Assembly: GCF_000284375.1 (NCBI RefSeq)
Contig: NC_017249.1
Coordinates: 5,558,001 to 5,622,000, forward strand
Origin: Bradyrhizobium japonicum USDA 6
GTDB taxonomy: Bacteria; Pseudomonadota; Alphaproteobacteria; Rhizobiales; Xanthobacteraceae
Direction of reading: 5' to 3'
Length of the DNA stretch: 64,000 bases
In this document: in pieces, positions 63,108-64,000 of the stretch
How the letters are laid out: every line of letters begins with the position of its first letter
Position numbering within the stretch: the stretch's first letter is position 1
Notes under the pieces: model-generated
The model's input: the letters and a program-made list of their open reading frames with translations, nothing else
The model's database searches: none
Told to the model about the DNA's origin: nothing
Position numbers and translations under genes: made by a program

Positions 63108-64000
63108 ATGCGGATTGAGCGGCGCCACACCACTTCGGGACAGTCACCTTACGCCGGGATCGATTTCCGGCTGACCACGTCGGAGATCCGGAATCCCGAC
63201 GGCTCGGTCGTGTTCAAGCTCGAGAGCGTCGAGGTGCCGACCGAGTGGTCGCAGGTCGCCTCCGACGTGCTCGCCCAGAAGTATTTCCGCAAGGCCGGCG
63301 TCGCCGCGCGCCTGAAGAAGGTCGAGGAGGAGTCCGTCCCCTCCTTCCTGTGGCGCTCCGTGCCCGACACCGAGGCGCTCGCCGCTCTCCCCGAGAAAGA
63401 GCGCTTCGTCAGCGAGCTCTCGGCCAAGCAGGTGTTCGATCGTCTCGCCGGCTGCTGGACCTATTGGGGCTGGAAGGGCAATTACTTCTCCTCCGACGAG
63501 GACGCTCAGACCTTCTATGACGAGATCCGCTACATGCTCGCCATGCAGATGGTCGCGCCGAACTCGCCGCAATGGTTCAACACCGGCCTGCACTGGGCCT
63601 ACGGCATCGACGGCCCCGGCCAGGGCCACTATTACGTCGACCCCTTCACCGGCAAGCTGACCAAGTCCAAATCGGCCTACGAGCACCCGCAGCCGCACGC
63701 CTGCTTCATCCAGGGCGTCGGTGACGACCTCGTCAACGAAGGCGGCATCATGGACCTCTGGGTCCGCGAAGCCCGCCTGTTCAAATACGGCTCCGGCACC
63801 GGCTCCAACTTCTCCCGCCTGCGCGGCGAAGGCGAAAAGCTCTCCGGCGGCGGCCGCTCGTCCGGCCTGATGAGCTTCCTCAAGATCGGCGACCGCGCGG
63901 CGGGCGCGATCAAGTCGGGCGGCACCACGCGCCGCGCGGCCAAGATGGTCGTGGTCGACGTCGATCACCCCGATATCGAGACCTATATCGACTGGAAGGT
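63108..64000 (+). CDS. nrdJ: Adenosylcobalamin-dependent ribonucleotide reductase, N-terminal part
   Basis: The first 297 residues are present and the frame runs off the right edge. The sequence shows the class II NrdJ start seen in rhizobia (RHTTSGQSPYAGIDFRLTTSEIRNPDGS, then FDRLAGCWTYWGWKGNYF), the conserved MVAPNSPQWFNTGLHWAYGI, the first active-site Cys region HPQPHACFIQGVGDDLV and GSGTGSNFSRLRGEGEKLSGGG. It reduces ribonucleotides to deoxyribonucleotides using a radical made from B12 coenzyme, independent of oxygen. ATG 63108 follows AAAGGACGGGGCAAG. Promoter, NrdR boxes and long leader lie upstream. Confidence 0.96.
   Translation, partial: MRIERRHTTSGQSPYAGIDFRLTTSEIRNPDGSVVFKLESVEVPTEWSQVASDVLAQKYFRKAGVAARLKKVEEESVPSFLWRSVPDTEALAALPEKERFVSELSAKQVFDRLAGCWTYWGWKGNYFSSDEDAQTFYDEIRYMLAMQMVAPNSPQWFNTGLHWAYGIDGPGQGHYYVDPFTGKLTKSKSAYEHPQPHACFIQGVGDDLVNEGGIMDLWVREARLFKYGSGTGSNFSRLRGEGEKLSGGGRSSGLMSFLKIGDRAAGAIKSGGTTRRAAKMVVVDVDHPDIETYIDWK

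Noticed and set aside
62536..63147. 203-codon minus-strand frame and shorter overlapping frames before nrdJ
   Set aside because: No ribosome site or family match, and the region is better explained as promoter plus structured leader of nrdJ.

Overview
The window looks like chromosomal DNA of a Bradyrhizobium-type alphaproteobacterium (Nitrobacteraceae/Rhizobiales). This rests on very high GC content and on family content: BA14K, DUF1236, DUF5666/DUF6502 and DUF2155 proteins, NDUFA12, class II ribonucleotide reductase, Wzm/Wzt-type polysaccharide export and many EamA transporters. Rhizobial-type control sites agree with it: GGAAC-N16-CGTT (EcfG) promoters and a TTAA-N7-TTAA CtrA box. No tRNA, rRNA, CRISPR array, transposase or integrase was found. 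Both ends are cut: a DoxX gene on the left and nrdJ on the right.

Layout. 1-8.7 kb: DoxX tail, a 28-aa membrane microprotein, a chemoreceptor, a giant AsmA/YhdP-like envelope protein, a peroxiredoxin with a histone-like tail, and an M23 peptidase. 8.7-18.8 kb: a translationally coupled DUF6502-DUF5666 pair faces a polysaccharide operon (53-aa membrane protein, a glycosyltransferase fused to an ABC-2 permease, ABC ATPase, second glycosyltransferase, O-antigen ligase). The intergenic region carries two well-formed promoters overlapped by two GGGA/TCCC inverted repeats. The ligase ends in a copied piece of an M23 peptidase gene and runs into an unrecognised membrane protein gene. 19-28.4 kb (minus strand): substrate-binding protein, two EamA exporters, HIBADH-like dehydrogenase, prfB with its programmed +1 frameshift, PBP1A and a septal amidase. 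29-38.6 kb: RNase E with a large His/Asp-rich insertion, DadA-like oxidase, MmyB-type regulator diverging from an SDR, DctA, BioY and an aminotransferase. 38.8-49.7 kb: BepA-like protease, DsbA-like protein, DUF1236 stress protein, aroQ-accB-accC, a three-gene overlapping phosphorelay cluster behind an EcfG-type promoter, aat and DUF2155. 49.9-57.2 kb: an accessory block (hydrolase, BASS-like transporter, Tat-type metallo-hydrolase, methyltransferase flanked by a broken copy of a GlxA regulator gene, GlxA regulator, isonitrile-hydratase-like protein, GST). 57.2-64 kb: NDUFA12, BA14K protein, a second response regulator/CHASE3 hybrid kinase pair, an EamA transporter and nrdJ behind tandem NrdR-like boxes and a roughly 400-nt leader.

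Themes. Much of the window concerns the cell envelope: PBP1A, amidase, M23 peptidase, AsmA-like protein, polysaccharide export and BepA. Biotin-dependent fatty acid synthesis (accBC, with BioY for biotin uptake) and stress signalling (EcfG promoters, CHASE3 kinases, HWE kinase) are the other two. The most promising under-described items are the GT-permease fusion operon and its shared regulatory region with DUF6502/DUF5666, the EcfG-linked three-gene phosphorelay, the nrdJ leader RNA, the chimeric O-antigen ligase with its unknown membrane neighbour, and the His/Asp-rich RNase E insertion.
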